DNA of 57,906 bases. Origin: Archaeoglobus sp. (GTDB lineage Archaea; Halobacteriota; Archaeoglobi; Archaeoglobales; Archaeoglobaceae). How positions within the stretch are numbered: the first letter of the stretch is position 1; each line of letters starts with the position of its first letter. Positions 51,119-57,906 of this stretch are shown here, piece by piece. The notes under the pieces were generated by a model. It was not told where the DNA came from. It ran no database searches and saw only the letters and a program-made list of their open reading frames with translations. Made by a program: the position numbers and the translations under genes. Location of the stretch: positions 1-57,906 of the forward strand of contig NZ_JACDNT010000012.1 in assembly GCF_017656475.1 (NCBI RefSeq), given 5' to 3'.

Positions 51119-53476
51119 TCACTTCTTTTTCTTGCTGGTCCTCCCACTTCTTTTCTTACCTCTACTGCTCTTCCCTCCAATCCTACCCTTAATCTTTCTA
51201 ACATACTTCTTCCCCTCCACGGCCAGAATATCCTCAAACCGCAAGACAGGATTCTTGACCTTAATTCTGTGCCTCCCCGACTTCTTGCTGCGCCTACTTT
51301 TTTTCTCCTCCCTGCCGATGTTGAATTTTGGCCTCAATTCCATTTTTGGAATCTCTATAAGCTCCTTAGGCTCCTGCTTCGTGAGTTGCCTGAGTTTCTG
51401 AGCTTCATTCAGTGCAAATTTCTGCCCTTCGCCGAGTCTTGCGATCTGCCCTATCGTGCTAATTTTTATCTTAAGCCCCTCGGCCACCTTCTCCAGCTCC
51501 CCTGTGTCTAGCTTGAATTCCTGTCCGATCCCCTGACCGATTCCCATCTCGAGCTTATTCAGCTGCTTGAAGAACACCCTCTTGGATACATGCTCCAAAC
51601 TCGAGAAAACCGATTTAGTGTCGAAGAAAACAGGAACCTTGCTCCCTACATCAAACTTGTTTGCAAGCTTTATTTCCTCCCTGAGCTTCTTCAAGTCCTT
51701 GAGTTCCTCTCTCAGCTTCTCTTTTTGCCTGATCTTCTCCGTTTTTACCTCTTCCTTTACCTCTTCCTTGAGGATCTGAATCTGACTCTGCCTGCCCTTT
51801 GTAATCCTTGTCTTGCCCTCTTTCTCCAGCTTGGCGAACTCCTTCTCTCTCTGCTCCCACCTCTTCCTTAGCTCTCTGCTGAGATCTCCCTTCTCTCCCA
51901 TTTTCTTAATCTCTGTCCTCCTGAGGTCAATCTTGCCTATCTCCTTGAACTCCAGTCCCTCTTTCTCAAACTTCTCCCAGAGCTTCTCCGGTAGCTTCTC
52001 AGCCTCAACCTCGCTTTCAACCCTGAAGCTCCTCTTACCTCTATACTGTGTTTCAATCTTTGCAAGCTCCCCTGACTCTGAGAGGTCTATAATCTGTGTA
52101 TTTTTCAGCCATTCCTGCCTCTCAAGCCTAATCTCCTCAGCCCAACCGAGATCTTCAGCTAACTTCTTTAGTTCTGCAAGCTGTTTGGGTGTAAGTTTTT
52201 TCAGCTTCTCATCAGCAAATTTGGCCTCAATCAACCCTATGTCGCTTCTTGATAAAGGTCTGATATCTCCCTTGAGATTGCTTACTCCAAGCTCAATATT
52301 CTTGTACGTCTTAGCAGCCTCAAGCAACACCTGTGATAGTGGTTTCTCCTCGACAAGCTCCAGTTTAGGCCTGAGAATTCCCTTCTGATATAGTGGCTCC
52401 GTAACCCTCCACTTCACGTCCTGAACCTTCAGCTTCCCTACCTCTACGGCAATCTTGCTTTTTTCAGCTACCCTTCTGAATGCGACACCGGCAGGCTCTG
52501 CAAGCTTCAACGCTCCTGCCTTTGCCAGTCCTGCACCCTTTGCTGTAGCTCTGCCGGCAACTTCTGCAATGGCGAACTCTCCTACAATCTGACCTGCGAT
52601 GAAGGGGCTTCCATGTACGGCCTTACGCATGCGAGGTGTCAGCCCCTTGAACCAATCAATGGTGCCTTCAGCAACCTCCTTCCCACCCTCAATCGGATTT
52701 TGTATTATCTTCTGCCCGGCGATTGCAAGTCCGAGACCCATCCCTGCAGCCCCTGAGGCCAAACCCAAACCCAGCTGCTCGACTGCGGCCTTTCCTCTCT
52801 CAACGGACCATGGCTTGGTTTTGTCAACGGCCTTCTCACCCCTCACTCTCTGCTGAAAGCTCCATTCTTCCAGCCTTATCGCCTGCTCCTCCAAAGGAGA
52901 GAGTTCAACTCCATGCTTTTCAAGCTCTTTAATCGTATCTTCAGCGCCGAAAGGCATCTTACCTTTGCGAAATTCCTCAATTCTCTTCCATTCCTCTTCG
53001 GTTGCTCTCGGTGGTTTGACAAGCTCTTCCTGTTCAAATCTATATTCCTGCAAGGTTACTTTTCCACCATACTTCTGCTCGATTACGCTTGCAGCCTCTT
53101 CTGGAGACTTGCCCTGTGCGATGAGCTGTCTGAATTCCTGGTTCGCTTGCTCCTCCTTGCTCACAACTGGTTCAGAAGGTCTCGCCTCAGGAATCTCAGC
53201 TCTGGTTGGCTTAGCCTGTGGTGTTGATTTATGACTCCTGTGGCGTCTGCTTGAGGAGCTGCTTGATGATCTACTCGAAGATGAGCTGCTTGAGCTTGGT
53301 CTGGCTTCAGGAATTTCAGCCCGTGTAGGCTTAGCCTGTGGAGTTGATGGTGTGGATGGTTGAGAAGGTCTTGCCTCCTTTATCTCTGCCCTTGTTGGTT
53401 TGGCTTGGGATGAGCTTGACTCAGTTTTTTGTTCAACTCCGTATCTTCCTCTATTACCCGAAGCTGAAAGGGCCAT
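51119..53476 (-). CDS. Large repeat-containing structural-like protein
   Basis: 785 residues. The N-terminus carries three copies of QAKPTRAEI(P/K)EARPS at residues 24-38, 47-61 and 87-101, with a poly-Ser tract between copies 2 and 3. A helical acidic region follows, then Gly/Ala-rich hydrophobic segments (~236-260 and ~288-333), a long charged helical region (~360-700), and a very basic tail (SGRHRIKVK; GKSSRGKKRSGRTSKKKK). Probably an internal virion or assembly protein that binds DNA through its tail. It is the largest element gene. Confidence 0.75.
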   Translation of the reverse strand: MALSASGNRGRYGVEQKTESSSSQAKPTRAEIKEARPSQPSTPSTPQAKPTRAEIPEARPSSSSSSSSRSSSSSSSRRHRSHKSTPQAKPTRAEIPEARPSEPVVSKEEQANQEFRQLIAQGKSPEEAASVIEQKYGGKVTLQEYRFEQEELVKPPRATEEEWKRIEEFRKGKMPFGAEDTIKELEKHGVELSPLEEQAIRLEEWSFQQRVRGEKAVDKTKPWSVERGKAAVEQLGLGLASGAAGMGLGLAIAGQKIIQNPIEGGKEVAEGTIDWFKGLTPRMRKAVHGSPFIAGQIVGEFAIAEVAGRATAKGAGLAKAGALKLAEPAGVAFRRVAEKSKIAVEVGKLKVQDVKWRVTEPLYQKGILRPKLELVEEKPLSQVLLEAAKTYKNIELGVSNLKGDIRPLSRSDIGLIEAKFADEKLKKLTPKQLAELKKLAEDLGWAEEIRLERQEWLKNTQIIDLSESGELAKIETQYRGKRSFRVESEVEAEKLPEKLWEKFEKEGLEFKEIGKIDLRRTEIKKMGEKGDLSRELRKRWEQREKEFAKLEKEGKTRITKGRQSQIQILKEEVKEEVKTEKIRQKEKLREELKDLKKLREEIKLANKFDVGSKVPVFFDTKSVFSSLEHVSKRVFFKQLNKLEMGIGQGIGQEFKLDTGELEKVAEGLKIKISTIGQIARLGEGQKFALNEAQKLRQLTKQEPKELIEIPKMELRPKFNIGREEKKSRRSKKSGRHRIKVKNPVLRFEDILAVEGKKYVRKIKGRIGGKSSRGKKRSGRTSKKKK
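53174..53407 (-). repeat. Three coding repeats in the 785-residue gene
   Basis: Encodes residues 24-101, with three copies of a 15-residue motif, unequal spacing and a serine tract; the repeats are near-identical at protein level. Confidence 0.8.
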
Positions 53477-53485
53477 TACAACACC

Positions 53486-54448
53486 TCATACAAACTCCTC
53501 AACCATCTCTTCTGGAATCCTCTCTCGTCCTACTATGTTCTTAAGCCTCAGATTGACCTTGTAATCGACATAGTCCAGCTCTCCGACCTCAAACACGCTG
53601 AAGAGAACAGCCTTGTCTCTGAGCATGACTGGCCTGACCGACTCAATCGCAGCCTGCCCCACCTTGAGGCGTTTGATAACCCCGCTCTTTATTGTGCTGT
53701 TTGATACAGGGTCTGCACCAGCCATGTAGATGTAGTACATGACCAGGGGCTTGATGCGATGGTCAAGGAACACGTTGGCGTTGTGGGCGGCCATGAAGAG
53801 GCTCACCTTCCCACTTCTAAGCTTCATAACCCTCTTGCAGAACCAGCCCTGCACGTGCCACCTAAGCCCGGGAGGCATGTGCTGCAGGATGTCTCCAGCC
53901 TCGTCCCACATCAGCGTGTAGGGCTTGATGTTGTCTCTGTGGAGCAAAACCCATGCGACCTCGAACCAGAACCAGCTTGGATCCCAGGCAATGTTCTTCA
54001 GGTACTTGTCGAAGCTCTTGTTTGCCTCTATCTCTACACCCCTTATGAACTCCACGGAGGGTTCGAACTGGGTGGGCTCCCATATGACGTTAAGTCTACC
54101 TCTCTTCAGCGATCTGACAAGCTCTTCGGCGTCGTAGTAGGTCTTTGTCTTAACATCGAGATCCTCCACACCGCTCTCCGTTACCTTCTCCACACTGAGC
54201 TCGTCCTCCTCGTGGTGGTACAGCACCACCTCACCGGGGTAGTTCTTGAACTGTGGATCGTCTGGGTGGTCTCTGAACATCACATAGTCATTATCTGCCA
54301 TCGCCGCAGCAGAGAGGAGCATAAAGGTCGTCTTCCTGCTGCCCATAGGCCCAACAACCACCGCTGTTTTACCCTCTAAACTGTGATCGTACAGGTCGGC
54401 AAGGAGTGGGTTGGCGTACTCAGTTTTAATGCGCCCCAACCTTGCCAC
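53486..54448 (-). CDS. P-loop ATPase, packaging/Zot-like
   Basis: The 320-residue protein has Walker A GPMGSRKTT (residues 33-41), a Walker B with acidic pair LMWDEAGD (179-186) and a sensor-like AAHNAN (220-225). This recalls the FtsK/HerA-like and Zot-type ATPases of filamentous and membrane-containing archaeal and bacterial viruses, which move DNA. It is the only recognisable motor in the element and likely packages DNA or assembles the virion. Confidence 0.8.
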   Translation of the reverse strand: MARLGRIKTEYANPLLADLYDHSLEGKTAVVVGPMGSRKTTFMLLSAAAMADNDYVMFRDHPDDPQFKNYPGEVVLYHHEEDELSVEKVTESGVEDLDVKTKTYYDAEELVRSLKRGRLNVIWEPTQFEPSVEFIRGVEIEANKSFDKYLKNIAWDPSWFWFEVAWVLLHRDNIKPYTLMWDEAGDILQHMPPGLRWHVQGWFCKRVMKLRSGKVSLFMAAHNANVFLDHRIKPLVMYYIYMAGADPVSNSTIKSGVIKRLKVGQAAIESVRPVMLRDKAVLFSVFEVGELDYVDYKVNLRLKNIVGRERIPEEMVEEFV

Positions 54449-54839
54449 CTCCGAGCTTTGACCTAACGAAGGAGCCTACCCACTCGTCCAGCTTCACCAG
54501 CTCGTAGTCAACCTTGACGAGGTTCTCCTTTGCCATAATCTTCTTTAGGTCCCTGAGCACCTGATGCGACAGCAGCCAGGCGTTGCTGAGGTCCGAAGCT
54601 TTACCAGAAACGCTGGCTTTAACCAGGTGCTCCATCGCATCGTAAAGCGTGTTTTCAAGCCTCTCCAACTCGTCCCTGTAAGCGTCGTACTTCCCGTACT
54701 CGTGCAGGAGAGTGATCACATCGCTGAGCATGTCCGCCACATTCTGGATGAACTGGCTCACCTTGTCCACGAGGTCGAAGCCCCTGAAATCAAAGTTGAG
54801 AAAAATTTGAACTCCGAGCTTTTCCTTCAGGACGTCCAC
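54426..54839 (-). CDS. Helical protein, GTG start
   Basis: 137 residues, mostly helical with coiled-coil-like stretches (VDKVSQFIQNVADMLSDVITLLHEYG). The GTG at 54839 follows GAGGTGAT with good spacing. It overlaps the ATPase gene by 23 bases and probably works with it. Confidence 0.65.
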   Translation of the reverse strand: MDVLKEKLGVQIFLNFDFRGFDLVDKVSQFIQNVADMLSDVITLLHEYGKYDAYRDELERLENTLYDAMEHLVKASVSGKASDLSNAWLLSHQVLRDLKKIMAKENLVKVDYELVKLDEWVGSFVRSKLGGGKVGAH

Positions 54840-54848
54840 ACCATCACC

Positions 54849-55598
54849 TCACTTCATCCCAATTGGTGGATTAGTCACGGTGTCAACCGCCTTGCCCACA
54901 TTCTGAACTGCCTGAACCGCATTGTTAACAGTCCCGTGGGAGATTAAGAGGTAGCCCGTGAACAGAACGGCGAGTATCATGGCAATGGCAACCGCAGCCT
55001 TGAGCACATCCATCTGCCTTAACTTCTCCATCTTCACGTCCAGCTTGGCAGATTCAATCCTAACTCTAAACTCTCTTGCAGAAATCCCCTGTACAACATA
55101 CTCAACAAGCGCCCTCGGATTGACGAAGCTCCTTAAGGTCTGTATAATACTCTCATCGTCTTCTGCCATTTTAACAAGTTCGCCAGCATCAGCGTTGAGC
55201 ACCCTAAGGCTCCTTTCAGCCTCATCTACCTCCACAACCTTCCTTATGCCAAGCTTAGATAGCAGCGACGCTGTTTTGCTCAGTCTCGGTGGTATGAGAT
55301 AAGCCACCTCAGGGAGCCCAATAGCGAATCTAACACCTCCAAGCTTCCCAACGCTCCCTGGCTGAACGAGCCAGCTGTAACGCTTTGTGTTGTAGGTCTC
55401 ATCCTCCTCTCTTGCAACCTCAAACCTAACCTCGTCGTCCTTGTGCCAGACGGCAACCACAGGTCTGCGAGTTATCTTGCCCTTAACATAGGGCAGGACA
55501 GGCTTCGCCATCGCTAGAATGAAGAGCATGAAAAACACAAGGAAGACGTTGAGCATCATGCTGATCTGGAAGAGGTTGATCAACTCCTGGACGTTCAT
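54849..55598 (-). CDS. Membrane protein with N- and C-terminal helices
   Basis: About 249 residues: N-terminal helix (SMMLNVFLVFFMLFILAM), a soluble alpha-beta middle (KGKITRRPVVAVWHKDDEVRFEV), and a C-terminal helix (AVAIAMILAVLFTGYLLIS). The start overlaps the upstream stop (TAATG at 55598). No family recognised; it may be a scaffold in the virion envelope. Confidence 0.65.
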   Translation of the reverse strand: MNVQELINLFQISMMLNVFLVFFMLFILAMAKPVLPYVKGKITRRPVVAVWHKDDEVRFEVAREEDETYNTKRYSWLVQPGSVGKLGGVRFAIGLPEVAYLIPPRLSKTASLLSKLGIRKVVEVDEAERSLRVLNADAGELVKMAEDDESIIQTLRSFVNPRALVEYVVQGISAREFRVRIESAKLDVKMEKLRQMDVLKAAVAIAMILAVLFTGYLLISHGTVNNAVQAVQNVGKAVDTVTNPPIGMK

Positions 55599-56041
55599 TA
55601 CCATCCCCCTCCGAACAGGCCTCCGAGCCTTGCCCTGAGACTTCCTCCCTTGCCACCAGTCATTATGCTGATCTCCCTGCTCTGCCTCGTCTCCATTTCT
55701 CTCTCGAAGCCTTTCAGCGATCTCTTAACAAGTGCGTGGAAGAGGTCCCTCGCAATTTCCACCTTGTAGTCATCCACAAATGTATAATCCGTCGGACTCC
55801 AACCTCTCGTAGCAAGATATGCAAGAACTCTTTGATCAAAGCGATGTAAAAGCCGCTCAATATCCCTGTCATCGTAGTAGGTAAGCTGATGTACTTTCGC
55901 GAATACAAACACGTCCTTTATCCATGGTGGGATATCCTCATTCTCAAGGATGTACTTAAGATTAAGTTCGTCGCTATCATCTATCGCGGACATTCTAACC
56001 GCTGCCGAAACGGCCTTTTCCCTCAGCTCCTCCTCATCCAT
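55598..56041 (-). CDS. Acidic helical protein
   Basis: About 147 residues; helical (EEELREKAVSAAVRMSAIDD) with a basic Gly-rich tail (GGKGGSLRARLGGLFGGGW) that may contact membrane or DNA. ATG 56041 was chosen over the in-frame upstream Met because it fits the overlap with the preceding gene. Confidence 0.6.
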   Translation of the reverse strand: MDEEELREKAVSAAVRMSAIDDSDELNLKYILENEDIPPWIKDVFVFAKVHQLTYYDDRDIERLLHRFDQRVLAYLATRGWSPTDYTFVDDYKVEIARDLFHALVKRSLKGFEREMETRQSREISIMTGGKGGSLRARLGGLFGGGW

Positions 56042-56333
56042 GTGCCTCACCCCTGGCAACCCTTATGGGAGCGGAAGTAGCACAAACAACAAACCTCACA
56101 AGCTGCAGAACTGCGAGGGCTACAGACACATACATGGTCGTTATGTCGGAGAAGCTCTGAACAGTTCCGGAAGAGTCCAGAACCTCAATCACACCCGCAT
56201 TTCTCGCCAAGAGAAGGAACAGAATCATGCTTATCACTGCAAATACTGCACTCGTCTCACTAACTCTTAGCCAGCTGAGGATCAGCAGTGTTATGGCTAT
56301 TCCGTAGTGCAGTATGAATAGCTCAACAAGCAT
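56034..56333 (-). CDS. Small membrane protein, three helices
   Basis: 99 residues with hydrophobic segments at ~4-22, ~30-46 and ~66-88, and a short charged C-terminus. It overlaps the downstream gene by 8 bases. Consistent with a virion membrane component. Confidence 0.65.
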   Translation of the reverse strand: MLVELFILHYGIAITLLILSWLRVSETSAVFAVISMILFLLLARNAGVIEVLDSSGTVQSFSDITTMYVSVALAVLQLVRFVVCATSAPIRVARGEAHG

Positions 56334-56386
56334 TTTCGACCCTCAAAGACCCTCAAAAATAGGAAGAGGTGTTTCTGGTCCTCCCG

Positions 56387-56737
56387 TCAATCCCTGAATA
56401 TCAGGAACGCTCCGAACAATGCGGTCATTATGATACCGATCACCCAGGCGTAGGGAGCCAGTGGAGCGGTTGTGAAGACAGTCTTTGCAGTGTTGTCCAC
56501 ATTCTGCATCACTTCACTCGCATTGGGATCGCTTGGCGTTGGCAGGGTGTCACCCACAGTGTAGTAGATGCCCGTACCGAACTTCAGGAGGATCAGGGCA
56601 CCAATGATGGCTCCAATTACTGTCATGAAGCCAACGATCTGGTTCGCAGAAAAGGCTCTCTCGTCTCTCTTAAACTCTTCCCTTCTGACGGCATACACCG
56701 CGGCCGCAAGCAGGCACACGACAAATACTTCAAGCAC
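56387..56737 (-). CDS. Small membrane protein, first gene of the structural operon
   Basis: 116 residues: an N-terminal helix (EVFVVCLLAAAVYAV), a second (IVGFMTVIGAIIGALILLKFGTG) and a C-terminal one (APYAWVIGIIMTALFGAFLI). The GTG at 56737 follows GGAGGTG at 8-base spacing. TATA around 56783-56792 lies upstream. Two central hydrophobic segments and small size again fit a spindle-virus-like capsid protein. Confidence 0.7.
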   Translation of the reverse strand: MLEVFVVCLLAAAVYAVRREEFKRDERAFSANQIVGFMTVIGAIIGALILLKFGTGIYYTVGDTLPTPSDPNASEVMQNVDNTAKTVFTTAPLAPYAWVIGIIMTALFGAFLIFRD

Positions 56738-56906
56738 CCCAACACCACCTCCGTATTTTTTGTAATTTTTGGAATAGGTTATATAAAATCAAAACTGTAA
56801 AGATTGACAAAGTAGATAGTTATAACTGGGCTAAATTAAGAAAGATTCAGAGGAATCGGCAGAACAAGGAAGGGAAAAAGCGGTTCATCTCAAAAAATCA
56901 AATTTT
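56738..56906. promoter_or_regulatory. Promoter of the structural operon
   Basis: 169 bases with a strong minus-strand TATA (TTTTATATAACC, 56780-56791) and GGAGGTG before the GTG. The right half contains no gene and T-rich runs that may end the 56907 gene. Confidence 0.6.
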
Positions 56907-57113
56907 TCAAATATTAAAAACCTGCTTTCGTCTGTTGTACAAGGTTTGTCTGGTCAACCCATACTTCTTAGCAACATGACTAATGCTGCTCTGCTGTACC
57001 TCAATTTCATATATTTCCCTCACGCAATCATCGCAGATCTTAACCTGCCTGTCAAGTTTTTTCCCGCATCTCACACACTTCCAGACGCCTTTCCAATACC
57101 CACCCGGTGGCAT
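56907..57113 (-). CDS. Zinc-ribbon plus helix-turn-helix protein
   Basis: 68 residues: a zinc ribbon (KCVRCGKKLDRQVKICDDC, CxxC-x12-CxxC) followed by a helix-turn-helix (SISHVAKKYGLTRQTLYNRRKQVF). Looks like a small DNA-binding regulator, perhaps for the structural operon just downstream. Its ATG overlaps the upstream stop (TAATG). Confidence 0.8.
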   Translation of the reverse strand: MPPGGYWKGVWKCVRCGKKLDRQVKICDDCVREIYEIEVQQSSISHVAKKYGLTRQTLYNRRKQVFNI

Positions 57114-57526
57114 TATCTCACCTCAAAACCCCACTTCTCAAGGAGCTTCTCATCCTCTGCAGGATCGTCAGGGTCGAGCTGGTAGAGCAGAGTTTTGTTT
57201 ACCGTATTGTTGTATGCGTAAAAGAGCAGCAGTGTGTTCACCTCCAGGCATTCATCGTTGAAGTCTTTGAGTTCCTCGATGTAGCTCTTCAATGTTCCAT
57301 TCAAGCACTCGGATTCGATCCACAGGCGATCTTGGCACTCCCAGTAGGCCTTTCTGAAAAACTGGGCCTCTTTAAACCACTCCATTTCTGTATTAAGCTC
57401 ACGGATGGTTTTGCTCTGCTCTTTGGCCATATCCACCACTGCCATCACGCCAAGGACAAATCCAAAAGCAAATGCCACACTAAATGTCAAAATGATGATG
57501 AACGAGGTTTTTGCAGGCTGCTGCAT
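57113..57526 (-). CDS. Signal-anchored coiled-coil protein
   Basis: About 137 residues from ATG 57526: an N-terminal membrane helix (SFIIILTFSVAFAFGFVLGVMAVV) and an extended, mostly helical extracytoplasmic region with a Cys pair (YWECQDRLWIESECLNG) that could form a disulfide. Likely a virion or host-envelope protein. Confidence 0.65.
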   Translation of the reverse strand: MQQPAKTSFIIILTFSVAFAFGFVLGVMAVVDMAKEQSKTIRELNTEMEWFKEAQFFRKAYWECQDRLWIESECLNGTLKSYIEELKDFNDECLEVNTLLLFYAYNNTVNKTLLYQLDPDDPAEDEKLLEKWGFEVR

Positions 57527-57582
57527 GCTATCCCCGCCCCGTTTCAATAAATAATGTGATAAAAGGAGTATATAAAATATGT

Positions 57583-57594
57583 AACTTTGTCCCC
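57583..57594 (-). repeat. Third copy of the arm-type motif
   Basis: AACTTTGTCCCC on the + strand, that is GGGGACAAAGTT on the minus strand, is close to the arm-type site candidates near the ends. Confidence 0.4.
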
Positions 57595-57752
57595 TATTCT
57601 TTGATGATGATTAATCCTGCCCTCGTGTCCACATCTATCTCCAAATAGTCTCCTTCACTCCATCCTAAGAGCTTCAAAACCGCGCTCGGTATAGTTACGC
57701 TTAGACTGTTTCCGGTCCGTTTCAACTTTACTTTTAATTTGTTAGCACTCAT
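57594..57752 (-). CDS. AbrB-family DNA-binding protein
   Basis: 52 residues with the swapped-hairpin AbrB pattern: KLKVKLKRTGNSLSVTIPSA followed by GWSEGDYLEIDVDTRAGLIII. TATA ACTTATACT lies about 25 bases upstream of ATG 57752. It sits at the very end of the element; its stop overlaps a copy of the GGGGACAAA motif. Possible regulator or antitoxin without a visible toxin. Confidence 0.75.
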   Translation of the reverse strand: MSANKLKVKLKRTGNSLSVTIPSAVLKLLGWSEGDYLEIDVDTRAGLIIIKE

Positions 57753-57788
57753 GTTTTACTTTTGTTCTAACGAGTATAAGTACCTTAG

Positions 57789-57801
57789 AAGTTTGTCCCC
57801 G
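57789..57801 (-). repeat. Arm-type site candidate, right
   Basis: CGGGGACAAACTT on the minus strand matches 12 of 13 bases of 35736-35748. It lies 39 bases inside the attR core. Confidence 0.5.
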
Positions 57802-57812
57802 AAAAATTTAAG

Positions 57813-57843
57813 CCGTGCACCCAACTCATGACTTTATGCACGG
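57813..57843. repeat. Inverted repeat next to attR
   Basis: CCGTGCA (57813-57819) and TGCACGG (57837-57843) form a 7-bp inverted repeat; the right arm extends 3 bases into the att core. GCACGG also occurs near attL (35733-35738). Confidence 0.5.
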
Positions 57844-57852
57844 TCCGGGCCC
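57841..57852 (+). repeat. Right attachment site (attR core)
   Basis: CGGTCCGGGCCC, identical to the tRNA-His 3' end at 35704-35715. After it come 54 bases of presumably chromosomal sequence with no recognisable gene. Confidence 0.8.
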
Positions 57853-57906
57853 TCTTATTTCGAGTTCTAATCCCTCTCATAACTTTCAGCACGGCGTCGA
57901 ATTTTA

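Larger units (their letters stand above)
35704..57852 (+). mobile_element. Integrated virus-like element in tRNA-His
   Basis: A ~22.1-kb insert bounded by 12-bp direct repeats of the tRNA 3' end. It contains an integrase next to attL, a PCNA, a DnaQ-like exonuclease, zinc proteins, a toxin-antitoxin pair and a long leftward block of membrane proteins with a packaging-like ATPase and a LamG protein. Almost all genes after the integrase read leftward. Gene content resembles spindle-shaped viruses of Thermococcales (PAV1, TPV1) in kind; this assignment is inference. It appears complete, with intact integrase and both att sites. Confidence 0.85.

Noticed and set aside
51097-51237. Longer N-terminus for the two-helix membrane protein
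   Set aside because: It would overlap the basic tail of the 785-residue gene by 119 bases; Arg-rich composition mirrors that gene in another frame. Not fully excluded.
53759-54379. A 206-codon rightward frame opposite the ATPase
   Set aside because: Antisense of a clear P-loop ATPase; no domain of its own.
1-57906. CRISPR arrays, rRNA genes and complete insertion sequences
   Set aside because: I looked for regularly spaced repeats, rRNA-like sequence and paired inverted repeats around a full transposase and saw none.

Overview
The window comes from a hyperthermophilic euryarchaeon of the Archaeoglobales, most likely the genus Archaeoglobus. The evidence is gene content: a QmoABC complex of sulfate reduction, the coenzyme F420 genes cofG and cofH, DNA topoisomerase VI subunit B, an archaeal Trm10, a Bud32 kinase, archaeal ribosomal protein S15, and many TATA boxes 22-30 bases upstream of start codons, which points to leaderless mRNAs. 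I cannot name the species or strain with certainty.

Bases 1 to about 35,700 are ordinary chromosome. In order: a membrane protein, an HD-domain protein and Trm10; an operon of isocitrate dehydrogenase, a geranylgeranyl-reductase-like flavoprotein and a UPF0280 protein; a small helical protein with an unusually strong Shine-Dalgarno site; an Lrp-type ligand-binding domain with top6B; a wHTH regulator divergent from a COG2509 flavoprotein that leads into tldD and tldE; a type IV pilus-like secretion ATPase and membrane platform; MazG; qmoABC; a triple DUF22 protein; Bud32; transporters; a PiT phosphate permease with a PhoU/AbrB regulator nearby; a KaiC-like ATPase with its companion protein; cofG-cofH; a phosphoesterase with lysA; rpsO; and tRNA-His(GTG).

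Bases 35,704 to 57,852 form an integrated virus-like element of about 22.1 kb, inserted in the 3' end of tRNA-His. It is bounded by a 12-bp direct repeat of the tRNA acceptor-stem end. Near both ends are inverted copies of a 13-bp motif that look like integrase arm sites. The integrase reads inward from the left end. Next come tightly overlapping leftward genes for small zinc proteins, a PD-(D/E)XK nuclease-like protein, a Gp37/Gp68 (DUF5131) protein, a DnaQ-like exonuclease and a PCNA sliding clamp. The middle (42-47 kb) is a control and cargo region: two divergent promoters that share a near-identical ~42-bp TATA-plus-operator block, a TumE/TumA-like toxin-antitoxin pair lying between two ~71-bp direct repeats, an AT-rich dyad cluster next to a CopG-like gene, and an AbrB-DUF488 fusion paired with a dual-OB-like protein.

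The right part (47.6-57.5 kb) reads leftward as one long block that looks like a virion module. It has many small one- to four-helix membrane proteins, a P-loop ATPase with no replicative features, a 785-residue protein with a repeated N-terminal motif and a very basic tail, and a secreted, membrane-anchored LamG protein. LamG proteins, small hydrophobic capsid proteins and a packaging-type ATPase are known from the spindle-shaped viruses PAV1 and TPV1 of Thermococcales. My inference is that this is a provirus of that general kind in Archaeoglobus. No polymerase, primase or helicase is recognisable, so it probably relies on host replication proteins recruited through its own clamp.
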